Of a DNA stretch of 64,000 bases, positions 36,753 to 45,996 are shown piece after piece. The position numbers and the translations under genes are program-made. Source of the DNA: Solimonas sp. SE-A11 (GTDB lineage Bacteria; Pseudomonadota; Gammaproteobacteria; Nevskiales; Nevskiaceae); the NCBI RefSeq assembly GCF_030345715.1, contig NZ_JAUASX010000016.1:58923-122922 (forward strand), in the 5' to 3' direction. Numbering within the stretch: position 1 is the first letter of the stretch; the number at the start of each line of letters is the position of its first letter. Below the pieces are notes generated by a model, which saw nothing but the letters and a program-made list of their open reading frames with translations, had not been told where the DNA came from and searched no databases.

Positions 36753-36765
36753 GATCAACTAATTG
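36753..36765. promoter_or_regulatory. IHF-like site in the prpB-prpR gap
   Basis: GATCAACTAATTG matches the IHF core WATCAANNNNTTR at all but the first base. It is embedded in an AT-rich stretch (36748-36795) between the promoter and the presumed activator site, as expected for a DNA bend in sigma-54 activation. Confidence 0.5.
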
Positions 36766-36825
36766 ATATTTAAGGATTTAATCTGATATTTGACGAGCGC
36801 TCCTGTTGCATGTCTTGGCGTGTGA

Positions 36826-36861
36826 TGTTTCATTGAAACAAATGAAACAAAAAATGAAACA
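36826..36861. promoter_or_regulatory. Candidate PrpR binding cluster of TGAAACA half-sites
   Basis: A palindrome TGTTTCA-T-TGAAACA (36826-36840) is followed by direct TGAAACA copies at 36843-36849 and 36855-36861. The cluster is 87-122 bp upstream of the -24 box of prpB and ends 2 bp before the prpR ATG, so PrpR bound there could activate prpB and repress itself. Confidence 0.6.
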
Positions 36862-36863
36862 TA

Positions 36864-38444
<1,581 letters not shown>

Positions 38445-38464
38445 GAGTTCACAGGTCTCTCAGC

Positions 38465-38490
38465 CGTTCGCCCTGAGCCTGTCGAAGGGG
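38465..38490. repeat. Dispersed GTTCGCCCTGAGCCTGTCGAAGGG-type repeat
   Basis: Just after prpR. The sequence, including CCCTGAGCCTGTCGAAGG, matches a palindromic intergenic repeat that recurs in many GC-rich proteobacterial genomes; it is recognised from memory. Its ends TTCGCCCTGAG and CTGTCGAAGGG can partly pair. Only one copy was noticed in this window. Confidence 0.7.
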
Positions 38491-38505
38491 TGAGCCGGGG
38501 TTTTC

Positions 38506-38697
38506 GTGGAGTGCCTTGAATGGCGCTCCACGCCGGCGAACGCCCGGCCGTGGATGGCCGGGCGAGGGCTGAATGGGCGAGCTGAAGTCTCGCCATGGAT
38601 GGCTTTGACGAGCCCTTTCCCTTTTTGCTCTCTTAGCGGCTCGCTCTGGTCAGATTTGCCGCTGGTGATGCCATTTAGGCATCACCAGCGGCAAATC
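38506..38697. repeat. Multi-hairpin element between convergent prpR and fabH
   Basis: Successive hairpins: 38506-38531 (10-bp stem, loop TTGAAT), 38541-38564 (CGCCCGGCC, loop GTGGAT, GGCCGGGCG), 38576-38594 (GGCGAG/CTCGCC), a GCC-ATGGAT-GGC unit at 38592-38603, and a perfect 20-bp stem at 38653-38672/38678-38697 with loop ATTTA. The last stem overlaps the fabH stop codon. A related composite lies at 48568-48682. Confidence 0.8.
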
Positions 38698-39652
38698 ACC
38701 ACTTGAGCAGCGCCGCCCCCCAGGTCATCCCACCACCCACCGCCTCCAGCAGCACCGTCTGCCCGCGCTGGATGCGCCCATCCCGCACTGCCGTATCCAG
38801 CGCCAGCGGCACCGAGGCCGCCGAGGTGTTGCCCTGGCGTTCCAGCGTGGTGACGATGCGGTCGGTGGGCATGCCGAGCTTCTCGGCGGTGGCCATGATG
38901 ATGCGGATGTTGGCCTGGTGCGGCACCAGCCAGTCGATATCCTTGCCCTGCAGGCCGTTGGCGGCCAGGGTCTCCTTGCAGATCTCGTCCAGCGCCTTCA
39001 CCGCGAAGCGGAACACCGATTGGCCGTCCATCTGCACGAAGGCGTGGCCGCCGATCGAGCCGTTGTCGATGAAGCCAGGCACCTGCAGGATGTGCGCCTG
39101 CGAGCCGTCGGCCTTCAGGTGGGTGGACAGGATGCCGAACTCGGGATCGGGCTTCAGCACCACGGCGCCGGCGCCGTCGCCGAACAGCACGCAGGTGCGG
39201 CGGTCGCTCCAGTCCAGCAGGCGCGAGAACTTCTCGGCGCCCACCACCAGCGCGCACTTGGACTGGCCGCTGTTGACGAACTTGTCGGCGGTGGCCAGGG
39301 CGTAGACGAAGCCGGTGCAGACCGCCTGCACGTCGAAGGCGGCGCAGTTGCGCACGCCCAGCTTGGACTGCAGCAGGCAGGCGGTGGACGGGAAGATCAT
39401 GTCCGGCGTGGTGGTCGCCACGATGATCAGGTCGATGTCGGCGGCGGTGACACCCGCCATCTCCATGGCCTGCTTCGCGGCCTGCAGTGCCAGGTCGGAG
39501 GTGTGTTCGTTCTCGGCGGCCACATGGCGGCTGCGGATGCCGGTGCGCTGGAAGATCCACTCGTCGGTGGTATCGATGCGGCTTTCCAGCTCCAGGTTGC
39601 TGAGGCTCTGGGCCGGGAGATAGCTGCCGGTGCCGACAATGCGTGAACGCAT
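38696..39652 (-). CDS. fabH: Beta-ketoacyl-ACP synthase III (KAS III)
   Basis: 318 residues with the FabH catalytic triad Cys112 (QAVCTGF), His245 (VPHQANIR) and Asn275 (GNTSAAS), and the C-terminal [13 protein letters not shown]. It starts fatty-acid synthesis by condensing acetyl-CoA (or another short acyl-CoA) with malonyl-ACP. It stands alone, without the plsX-fabD-fabG genes it often accompanies, so it may be a second KAS III with a different primer preference. Its stop lies in a long hairpin. Confidence 0.93.
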   Translation of the reverse strand: MRSRIVGTGSYLPAQSLSNLELESRIDTTDEWIFQRTGIRSRHVAAENEHTSDLALQAAKQAMEMAGVTAADIDLIIVATTTPDMIFPSTACLLQSKLGVRNCAAFDVQAVCTGFVYALATADKFVNSGQSKCALVVGAEKFSRLLDWSDRRTCVLFGDGAGAVVLKPDPEFGILSTHLKADGSQAHILQVPGFIDNGSIGGHAFVQMDGQSVFRFAVKALDEICKETLAANGLQGKDIDWLVPHQANIRIIMATAEKLGMPTDRIVTTLERQGNTSAASVPLALDTAVRDGRIQRGQTVLLEAVGGGMTWGAALLKW

Positions 39653-39774
39653 GTACCGCTCCTGCGACGAACGAGTTGGGGGGCGGGCATCTTAACCGAC
39701 ACAGAACGGCGATTCGCCACCCACGGACAAGGTAGGCGGCGCTGCTACACTCGCCGCCTTCCGGAGAGGGCGGC

Positions 39775-40500
39775 ATGGAACTGATCAAGGCCTACAAGAG
39801 CGAAGAATTCCTGATGAGTGAGGAGGCGCGGGCCATCCGCATCCTCGCCGAGTACATGGAGCCGGCGCGGCGCTTCAAGCGGCTGGGCATCCGCCATGCG
39901 GTGATCTTCTTCGGCTCGGCCCGCACCCGCGCCAAGCCGGAGCTGGGCCGCGACTTCTATACCGAGGCGGCGGATTTCGCCGAGCAGGTAGCCCGCTGGA
40001 CCACGGACTCGCACGAGCGCGGGGAGCGCTACTACATCTGCACCGGCGGCGGCCCCGGCATCATGGAGGCCGCGCACGAGGGCGGCGCACGCGTGGACCG
40101 TGAGCTCAACATCGGCCTGGGCATCTCGTTGCCCTTCGAGCAGCACGGCAATCCGCACGTGGAATTCTCGCGCGCCCTGGAATTCCACTACTTCTTCATG
40201 CGCAAGTTCTGGTTCCTGAACCTGGCGCGCGCCGCGGTGATCTTCCCCGGCGGCTTCGGCACCATGGACGAGCTGTTCGAACTGCTGACGCTGACGCAGA
40301 CCGGCAAGTCGGCGCCGATGCCGATCGTGCTCTACGGCAAGGATTTCTGGGAGGGCTTGTTCGACTTCCGCCTGCTGGCGGAGCGCAAGCTGATCAGCGA
40401 GGCCGATCTGAGCCTGTTCAGGATCTGCGACAGCATCGACGAGGCCATGGCCTACCTCGTGCCGACGCTGGAAAAGTACCACTCACCGGGTGGGGCCTGA
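39775..40500 (+). CDS. LOG-family (TIGR00730-type) Rossmann-fold protein
   Basis: 241 residues with the LOG signatures CTGGGPGIMEAAHEGG (89-104) and PGGFGTMDELFE (158-169), and the Arg/Lys of FFMRKFWF (141-148). The family includes cytokinin-activating phosphoribohydrolases that cut the N-glycosidic bond of nucleoside monophosphates. This longer version is common in proteobacteria, where its substrate is often uncertain. GGAGAGGG precedes the ATG; TACACT at 39746-39751 is a possible -10 box inside a GGCGGCG/CGCCGCC hairpin. Confidence 0.9.
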   Translation: MELIKAYKSEEFLMSEEARAIRILAEYMEPARRFKRLGIRHAVIFFGSARTRAKPELGRDFYTEAADFAEQVARWTTDSHERGERYYICTGGGPGIMEAAHEGGARVDRELNIGLGISLPFEQHGNPHVEFSRALEFHYFFMRKFWFLNLARAAVIFPGGFGTMDELFELLTLTQTGKSAPMPIVLYGKDFWEGLFDFRLLAERKLISEADLSLFRICDSIDEAMAYLVPTLEKYHSPGGA

Positions 40501-40502
40501 GA

Positions 40503-40601
40503 GATAGCTGTCCGCAAATCAACGCAAGGATCGCAAATGGGATCGCTCCCATTTGCGTCCATTCGCGTTCATTTGCGGACTGAAGCGCTTTTACAGCTAT
40601 C
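40503..40601. repeat. 99-nt nested inverted repeat between convergent genes
   Basis: Four nested stems: GATAGCTGT (40503) with ACAGCTATC (40593); GTCCGCAAAT (40510) with ATTTGCGGAC (40571); AACGC (40521) with GCGTT (40565); and CGCAAATGGGA (40532) with TCCCATTTGCG (40547), loop TCGC. A 12-nt bulge (40581-40592) separates the two outer stems. It fills almost the whole gap between the LOG gene and the small acidic gene. It lacks the GC-stem plus T-run form of a terminator. Confidence 0.85.
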
Positions 40602-40608
40602 GCGTCCC

Positions 40609-40845
40609 TCAGCGCCTTCGACGTGGCTCGTCGAAATCCGGATCCTCGTCGATCGCTCGGCGCAGCATCCGCTCTTCCTTGAATTTCTCCACGTCGCGCC
40701 AGTCGCGCGACTTGGACGGTGGCGCGTTCCGGGCGTTCTCGGCACTGGAGACGTCTTCGTCCACGCCCTCGGAGTCGTCCACGAACTCGTCGTAGCTCTT
40801 GGGGGCTTCAGGCTGCTGTTGGGCTTTCTTCGGCTTGCGCGGCAT
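40609..40845 (-). CDS. Small acidic PA3496-like protein
   Basis: 78 residues from the ATG at 40845; the longer frame adds unrelated sequence. After a basic start (MPRKPKK) it is acidic and probably disordered, then ends in a charged helix SRDWRDVEKFKEERMLRRAI followed by DEDPDFDEPRRRR. The helix resembles the PA3496 family of small conserved proteins of unknown function. It is divergent from yjbQ. Confidence 0.6.
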   Translation of the reverse strand: MPRKPKKAQQQPEAPKSYDEFVDDSEGVDEDVSSAENARNAPPSKSRDWRDVEKFKEERMLRRAIDEDPDFDEPRRRR

Positions 40846-40897
40846 CGATGCTTTGACCTCAGTAAAACTCGCGTCAAAATCGGGATGCGTATGTATC

Positions 40898-40937
40898 AAG
40901 CTTTTTTTCGGGAGGGAAGTCCCCCGCAAAAGAGCTT
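40898..40937. repeat. Extended hairpin in the gap upstream of yjbQ
   Basis: AAGCT (40898-40902) with AGCTT (40933-40937), a T-run facing an AAAA run, and an inner GC stem CGGG(A)GGG with CCCCCCG-type pairing and loop AAGT. The T-run precedes the stem on the plus strand, so it is not a standard terminator. It lies between divergent genes and may affect either leader. Confidence 0.55.
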
Positions 40938-41008
40938 GCCGATCATCGGCTTGGCGAAGCCGTTTTAACGCCCCCTGCATTCCTTGCGCAAGCACCCAGG
41001 ATTTCCTG

Positions 41009-41431
41009 ATGACCCGCATCCACCAGCAGGCATTGAACTTCGACACCCGCGGACGCGGTTTAACCGAGATCAGCGATCAGGTGGCGGGTGTCGCCCGCGC
41101 CGCCGGGATCGGCACCGGTCTGTGCCATGTCTTCCTGCGCCATACCTCCGCATCGGTGTGCATCACCGAGAACGCCGCGCCCGCGGTGCGCACCGACCTG
41201 GAATGCTGGATGGCCGGCGCGGTACCGGACGGCGACCCTCGTTTTGCGCACGATGAAGAGGGGCCGGACGACATGCCGGCGCATGTGCGCAACCTGCTGG
41301 GCGGGCATGAGCTGACCATCCCCGTACGCGACGGGCGGCTGGCGCTGGGCACCTGGCAGGGCATCTACCTCTGGGAGCACCGCCGGCGGGGGCACCGGCG
41401 CGAACTGATCGTGACCATCCAGGGCCAGTAG
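41009..41431 (+). CDS. yjbQ: YjbQ-family protein (UPF0047)
   Basis: 140 residues from the ATG at 41009. UPF0047 features: the [18 protein letters not shown] block (39-56) with the conserved His and Ser, the central [16 protein letters not shown] and the C-terminal [13 protein letters not shown]. Members form trimers with a bound metal; some have weak thiamine-phosphate synthase activity, but the physiological role is unclear. The upstream open frame has no family similarity. Confidence 0.9.
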   Translation: MTRIHQQALNFDTRGRGLTEISDQVAGVARAAGIGTGLCHVFLRHTSASVCITENAAPAVRTDLECWMAGAVPDGDPRFAHDEEGPDDMPAHVRNLLGGHELTIPVRDGRLALGTWQGIYLWEHRRRGHRRELIVTIQGQ

Positions 41432-41470
41432 CGCCCAGCGCCGCTCGCTGGCGTTTTGGCGTCGAATTGC

Positions 41471-41476
41471 TAGAAT
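41471..41476 (+). promoter_or_regulatory. Extended -10 box of tRNA-Ala
   Basis: TGC-TAGAAT directly upstream of the tRNA; the TG of an extended -10 element is present, and no good -35 is seen. The same TAGAATACCGGC stretch occurs at 49822-49833 ahead of the gene starting at 49855. Confidence 0.5.
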
Positions 41477-41489
41477 ACCGGCCCTTCAC

Positions 41490-41565
41490 GGGGCGATAGC
41501 TCAGCTGGGAGAGCGCTGCGTTCGCAATGCAGAGGTCGAGGGTTCGATCCCCTTTCGCTCCACCA
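41490..41565 (+). tRNA. tRNA-Ala, anticodon CGC
   Basis: 76 nt with an encoded CCA end. Acceptor stem GGGGCGA pairs with TCGCTCC (one G-T wobble), the D-loop has AGCTGGGA, the anticodon loop TTCGCAA gives CGC (reads GCG), and the T-loop is GGTTCGATCC. Confidence 0.97.
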
Positions 41566-41578
41566 AGACCCGGGAAAG

Positions 41579-41606
41579 AAAAAGCCAGGCTCGCGCTTGG
41601 CTTTTT
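41579..41606 (+). terminator. Intrinsic terminator after tRNA-Ala
   Basis: AAAAAGCCA (41579-41587) pairs with TGGCTTTTT (41598-41606), ending in a T-run and followed by GCTTTT. It starts 13 bp after the tRNA and reads both ways, so it may also serve the DUF2383 gene on the other strand. Confidence 0.85.
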
Positions 41607-41633
41607 GCTTTTCTGCCGCTGCTTCCGCCGGCC

Positions 41634-42083
41634 TCAGTGCAGCGCGTAGCGCTGGCGCATGCCGCGCAGGTCCTGGTGATGGCGCAGCAGGCTGTCGTAC
41701 TGGCGCTGCACCAGCGCGTGCATCGGCTGCGGCATCTCCACGCCCAGGGCGTGTTCGTAGCGCCGCTCGGCATCGTGCTCAAAGCGCTCCACCTCATCCA
41801 GGATCGCGCCTTCGTCCCGGCCCAGCGCGAGGGCCTTCAGGTGCATCCAGCCGCGGTCCAGGCTCGAGGCCGTGGTGCCGGTTTCCTCGGGCCTGCCGCC
41901 CAGGGAGCGTACTGCCTCCTGCAGCTCCGTGGCGGCGTGGGCGCTGTCCCGCGCGCAGCCTTGCAGCATCTGCTTGAGTTCAGGGTGATGGGCCTCCTCG
42001 GCGGCCGCCCGGAAGCCGCGTTCGGTATCCAGGGAGGTTTCGATCAGCTCGTTGAAGGCGGTGATGGTGTCCAGATCGCTCAT
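41634..42083 (-). CDS. PA2169-like four-helix-bundle protein (DUF2383)
   Basis: 149 residues from the ATG at 42083; the frame continues upstream without similarity. It opens with MSDLDTITAFNELIETSLDTERGFRAAAEEA, followed by helices with paired Glu/His that resemble ferritin-like bundles, the DUF2383 (PA2169-type) pattern. Such proteins are often stress-induced in proteobacteria; the biochemical role is unknown. Confidence 0.85.
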   Translation of the reverse strand: MSDLDTITAFNELIETSLDTERGFRAAAEEAHHPELKQMLQGCARDSAHAATELQEAVRSLGGRPEETGTTASSLDRGWMHLKALALGRDEGAILDEVERFEHDAERRYEHALGVEMPQPMHALVQRQYDSLLRHHQDLRGMRQRYALH

Positions 42084-42426
42084 GGTGACTCCTTCGCTCG
42101 CGTGCAGGGGCCCGTAAGAGGGCGGGGCGCCGGAAGAGTCCTGACCACGGGCTACGGCCGGCGGTTTTCCTTCGGACTCTACGATGTGCCGAAAGATTCC
42201 CGGCGTAAACAGCGCCCGAAGTGGTGTGAGGTGAGGGAAAGCCTTACATATCGAGCCTGGCCCTTTTTGACATCCCACCAGTATAATTTATCTACATTTA
42301 TGATTTTAAACATTTAAATTGCCGCCGGTCCCTTGACGCCTGCCGTTCGTAGGCTGCGACGGTTTCCTGTCGCAGGTCGATGTAAGTATTGGCTTACACA
42401 ACCCGTGTACCCAGGAGATTGCGGTC
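42084..42426. promoter_or_regulatory. 343-bp regulatory region upstream of the pilus operon
   Basis: No gene is seen. An AT-rich stretch (about 42280-42320) contains TTGACA (42267-42272), TATAAT (42282-42287) and TATGAT (42299-42304), but none pair at a normal spacing. Two inverted repeats follow: CTGCGAC (42354-42360) with GTCGCAG (42369-42375), and TGTAAG-N6-CTTACA (42381-42398). A third CTTACA lies at 42243. The last pattern looks like a regulator operator. AGGAG precedes the pilin ATG. Confidence 0.45.
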
Positions 42427-42927
42427 ATGAACAGATTCCAGGCGGCCGTTACCGCCATTGCAGCGATGGCATGCGCCACGCCCGCCTTCGCCGCGTCGGT
42501 GACCGGCAACTTCCAGGCGCAGATCACCATCACCAACACCTGTGCGCTGATCACGGCGCCGACCAACCTGAACTTCGGCAGCCAGGGCGTGCTCGTCGGC
42601 AACGTCGACGTCAGCTCCACGGTGAAGGTCACCTGCACCACCGGCGCACCCTACAACATCGGCCTGGATGCCGGCGCCAACGAGTCCACGCTCAATGACG
42701 TCACCACGCGCCGCATGACCGACGGCTCCTCGCACTACGTCAGCTACTCGATGTACACCACCGCTGGCCGCACCGCGGTCTGGGGTGACACCGTGAGCAC
42801 CAACACCGTGGGCGGCACCGGCAGCGGCTCGGAGCAGTCCTTCACGGTCTTCGGACGCGTGCCGGCGCAGACAACCCCCCAGGCTGGCGACTATGCTGAC
42901 ACCGTAGTGGTGACCGTGACCTACTGA
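42427..42927 (+). CDS. Csu-type major pilin (spore coat U domain)
   Basis: 166 residues with a signal peptide (cleavage after PAFA) and one SCPU domain. There is an N-terminal strand GNFQAQITITNTCALITAPT with a Cys, LNFGSQG, and a closing strand pattern ADTVVVTVTY. These subunits polymerise by donor-strand exchange into archaic chaperone-usher pili used for surface attachment and biofilm. It is first of a four-gene operon and resembles CsuA/B; separate CsuA and CsuB genes are absent. Confidence 0.88.
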   Translation: MNRFQAAVTAIAAMACATPAFAASVTGNFQAQITITNTCALITAPTNLNFGSQGVLVGNVDVSSTVKVTCTTGAPYNIGLDAGANESTLNDVTTRRMTDGSSHYVSYSMYTTAGRTAVWGDTVSTNTVGGTGSGSEQSFTVFGRVPAQTTPQAGDYADTVVVTVTY

Positions 42928-42956
42928 GGATCCCGGCGCCTTCGACAGGGGGAGAC

Positions 42957-43673
42957 ATGCTGCGCCGTATCCGTATCGCCTGCGCTGGCCTGTTCCTGCT
43001 GCTAGCCAGCGGAGCGGGCCAGGCCGCCGGGCTCAGCGTCACACCGATCTCGCTGGAATTCGCCCCTGCGGTGCCGGTGCAGGCGCTGTGGCTCAGCAAC
43101 ACCGGTGAGCAGCAGCTGGACGCGCAACTGCGCGCCTATGCCTGGACGCAGGGCGCGGCGGGCGACCAGCTGGCGCCATCGCGCGAGCTGGTACTGAGCC
43201 CGCCGATGGTGTCCCTGCAGCCCGGGCAGCGGCAGCTGGTGCGCGTGGTGCGCGCCGGCACGGCCGGCACGGCCGAGCAGGCCTGGCGCATCCTGGTGGA
43301 CGAACTGCCGGTGGCCAAGCCCCAGCAGGGGCTCAACTTCGTCATGCAGTTCTCGATCCCGGTGTTTGCCGACACCCCCGCCGGTGCCGTGCCGCGGACC
43401 ACCTGGACGCTGCAGCGCGAGGCCGGCCGGCCGGTGCTGGTAACGCGCAACCATGGCGCGCGCCGCGCCAAGATCACCGAACTGGGGCTGCTGGACGCGC
43501 AGGGCCGCAGCCTGCAGCAGCGGGCCGGCCTGCTCGGCTACGTGCTGCCGGGCGCCGAGCGCCGCTGGCCGCTGGACCTGGAAGACAAGACCAACAACGC
43601 CGTGGAGATTCAGGCCCAGATCAATGGCGAAGCGATCCGCCAGAAGCTGTCTGCCGATAGCGGCGCTCGCTAG
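42957..43673 (+). CDS. Csu-type periplasmic pilus chaperone
   Basis: 238 residues with a signal peptide (cleavage after GQAAG or similar) and the two immunoglobulin-like domains of PapD/CsuC chaperones. LSVTPISLEFAPAVPVQALWL starts domain 1, and YAWTQGAAGDQLAPSRELVLSPP and QRQLVRVVRAG follow. It holds pilin subunits and delivers them to the usher. It overlaps the usher start by 50 bp in a different frame. Confidence 0.9.
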   Translation: MLRRIRIACAGLFLLLASGAGQAAGLSVTPISLEFAPAVPVQALWLSNTGEQQLDAQLRAYAWTQGAAGDQLAPSRELVLSPPMVSLQPGQRQLVRVVRAGTAGTAEQAWRILVDELPVAKPQQGLNFVMQFSIPVFADTPAGAVPRTTWTLQREAGRPVLVTRNHGARRAKITELGLLDAQGRSLQQRAGLLGYVLPGAERRWPLDLEDKTNNAVEIQAQINGEAIRQKLSADSGAR

Positions 43674-45996
43674 CCTGCTGGCATTGCCGGCTTCGTTACC
43701 GGCCTCGGCGGCCGGTGCGGACGCCGCACTGCAGGGCAGCTTCATCGGTCTGCTCAACGGCCCGGGCATGCCCGATGCCGCTACCGACCTATACCTGGAG
43801 GTGACGCTCAATGGCGTCAGCACCGGGCGGGTGCTGCAGGTCGCGGTCGATGCCAAGGGCCATCACCATGCCTGGCCGCCCAACCTGCAGGATGCCGGCA
43901 TCCGTACCGACGGCCTGCCGTCGGATCGCTACGTCGACCTGGCCACGGTGCCGGGGCTGGGCTACAGCATCGACATGCCCAACCAGCGCCTCGAGTTCAT
44001 GGCGGCGGTGGATCGCCTGGACCGGGACACACAGCAGCTCAATGGCCGCCCGCAGCCACGCTACGCGGCCTCGGCGGCCGACGGCGCCCTGCTGAACTAC
44101 GATCTCTACGGTATCGCCGGAGACGACGGCAGCCGCGCGCTCAGCGCCTACACCGAGCTGCGTGCCTTCGGCAGCTGGGGCCTGCTGAGCAACACCGGCC
44201 TGTCCGGCTTCGGCGACAGCGGCACCGCCGACCGCTACACCCGCCTCGATACCACCTGGGTGCGCTCCTTCCAGGACGACCTGGTGACCCTGCGCCTGGG
44301 TGACGTAGTGTCCGGCAGCCTGTCCTGGAGCCGGCCGACGCGCCTGGGCGGCCTGCAGTGGCGCCGCGACTACGGTCTGCAGCCGCAGATGGTGACCTTC
44401 CCGCTGCCGGCCTTCTTCGGTCAGGCGGCGCTGCCCTCCTCGGTGGAGCTCTACGTCAACGGCATCCAGCAATACGCCGGATCGGTGGCGCCCGGTTCCT
44501 TCCAGCTGACCACGGTACCGGGCATCAACGGCGCCGGCCAGGCGCAGGTGGTGCTGACCGACGCGCTGGGCCGGCGCAGCGTGATCAGCTTTTCCTACTA
44601 CAACGCCAGCCAGTTGCTGAGGCCCGGGTTCAGCGACTGGTCGCTGGAGGTCGGCGCGGTGCGTCAGGGCTACGGCCTGGAGTCCTTCGACTACCGCTCG
44701 CAGCCCGCCGCCAGCGGCAGCCTGCGTTACGGCCTCAACGACTGGCTGACCCTGGAATCCCACGGCGAGGCCAGCGCCGGCCTGGGGCTGGGGGGCGTCG
44801 GCGCCGTGCTGCGCCTGGGCCGCGGCGGCGTGCTCAGCGGCGCCTATGCCCGGGCCGCGGGCGACAGCGACGGCGGGCAGTCCAGCCTGGGCTATTCCTG
44901 GGTGGTGGGGCGCTTCAACTTCGACCTGGGGTCCCAGCAGCGCGATACCGGCTACCGCGACATCGCCAGCGCCGACAGCCGCGACCTGCCGCGGCGCAGC
45001 CAGCGTGCCCTGGCGGGCCTCGCACTCGGCGGTCGCGCCAGCGTCTCGGTCAGCTACAACCGGCTCGACACCGAGCAGGACGGCCGCCAGCGCTATGCCG
45101 GCGCGGGCTACGGCCTCAACCTGCCCTACGGCATTGGCGTCTTCGCCAGCTACACGCGCGCGCTTGACGGCGAGCATGACAGCACCCTGTTCGCCGGCCT
45201 GTCCTGCAGCTTCGGCAACCGCGTGCATGCCGGCCTGACGCTGCAGCGCCAAGCCGGCCGCGACACCCTGGGCGCCGACCTGGTCAGCAGCCTGCCGCTG
45301 GATGGCGGCGTCGGCTGGAGCCTGCGCAGCCAACAGGGGCAGGGGATCGAGTCCTACCAGGCGGAGGCCGCCTGGCGCGGCGACCTCGGCCAGCTCAATG
45401 CCGGCGTCAATGCCATCGACGGACATGACAGTGTCTTCGCCGGCTACAGCGGCGGCGTGGTGCTGATGGATGGCAGCCTGTTCCCGGGGCGACGCATCGA
45501 CGAGGGCTTCGCGCTGGTCACCACCCATGGCGTGCCGGATGTGCCGGTGTTGCTGGAGAACCGCCCCATCGGGCGCACCGACCGCAGCGGCCACTACCTG
45601 CTCACCGGCCTCAATGCCTGGCAGCCCAACGACATCACGGTGGACGCCGTGGGCCTGCCCGCCGGCCTGCAGGTGGGCGCCACGGAGCACCGCGTGGTGC
45701 CGGTGGCGCAGGCCGGCGTGCGCGCCGACTTCGACATCCGCCCCTTGCGCGCGCTGCTGCTGACACTGGTGGATGGTCAGGGCGCGCCGCTGCCGCTGGG
45801 CAGCACGGTCCATGTTTCGGGCCGGCCCGACCCGACCGGCGTGGTCGGCTACGATGGCCAGGCCTACGTGGAGAATCCGCCGACGCGGGCGACCGTCGCC
45901 GTCCGGCTGCCCGACCGCCGTGTCTGCGAAGTGCGTATCGACCTGCCGGCGAATGCCGCCGGCATCACCTCACTCGGACCCCTGGCATGCCGCTAG
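43624..45996 (+). CDS. Csu-type outer-membrane pilus usher
   Basis: 790 residues from the ATG at 43624, which gives a signal peptide (ALASLLALPASLPASAA). It overlaps the chaperone gene by 50 bp. Usher features include an N-terminal YLEVTLNGVSTGRVLQV domain, a large beta barrel with a plug (FPLPAFFGQAALPSSVELYV, GQAQVVLTDALGRRSV) and C-terminal domains ending in GVPDVPVLLENRPIGRTDRSG and RRVCEVRIDLP. It assembles subunits and secretes the growing pilus. It overlaps the tip gene by 10 bp. Confidence 0.9.
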   Translation: MAKRSARSCLPIAALASLLALPASLPASAAGADAALQGSFIGLLNGPGMPDAATDLYLEVTLNGVSTGRVLQVAVDAKGHHHAWPPNLQDAGIRTDGLPSDRYVDLATVPGLGYSIDMPNQRLEFMAAVDRLDRDTQQLNGRPQPRYAASAADGALLNYDLYGIAGDDGSRALSAYTELRAFGSWGLLSNTGLSGFGDSGTADRYTRLDTTWVRSFQDDLVTLRLGDVVSGSLSWSRPTRLGGLQWRRDYGLQPQMVTFPLPAFFGQAALPSSVELYVNGIQQYAGSVAPGSFQLTTVPGINGAGQAQVVLTDALGRRSVISFSYYNASQLLRPGFSDWSLEVGAVRQGYGLESFDYRSQPAASGSLRYGLNDWLTLESHGEASAGLGLGGVGAVLRLGRGGVLSGAYARAAGDSDGGQSSLGYSWVVGRFNFDLGSQQRDTGYRDIASADSRDLPRRSQRALAGLALGGRASVSVSYNRLDTEQDGRQRYAGAGYGLNLPYGIGVFASYTRALDGEHDSTLFAGLSCSFGNRVHAGLTLQRQAGRDTLGADLVSSLPLDGGVGWSLRSQQGQGIESYQAEAAWRGDLGQLNAGVNAIDGHDSVFAGYSGGVVLMDGSLFPGRRIDEGFALVTTHGVPDVPVLLENRPIGRTDRSGHYLLTGLNAWQPNDITVDAVGLPAGLQVGATEHRVVPVAQAGVRADFDIRPLRALLLTLVDGQGAPLPLGSTVHVSGRPDPTGVVGYDGQAYVENPPTRATVAVRLPDRRVCEVRIDLPANAAGITSLGPLACR

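Noticed and set aside
42267..42287. TTGACA and TATAAT as the pilus promoter
   Set aside because: The two boxes are only 9 bp apart, too close for a sigma-70 promoter.
43789..45813. 674-codon frame antisense to the usher gene
   Set aside because: It lies wholly within the usher gene and has shadow composition.
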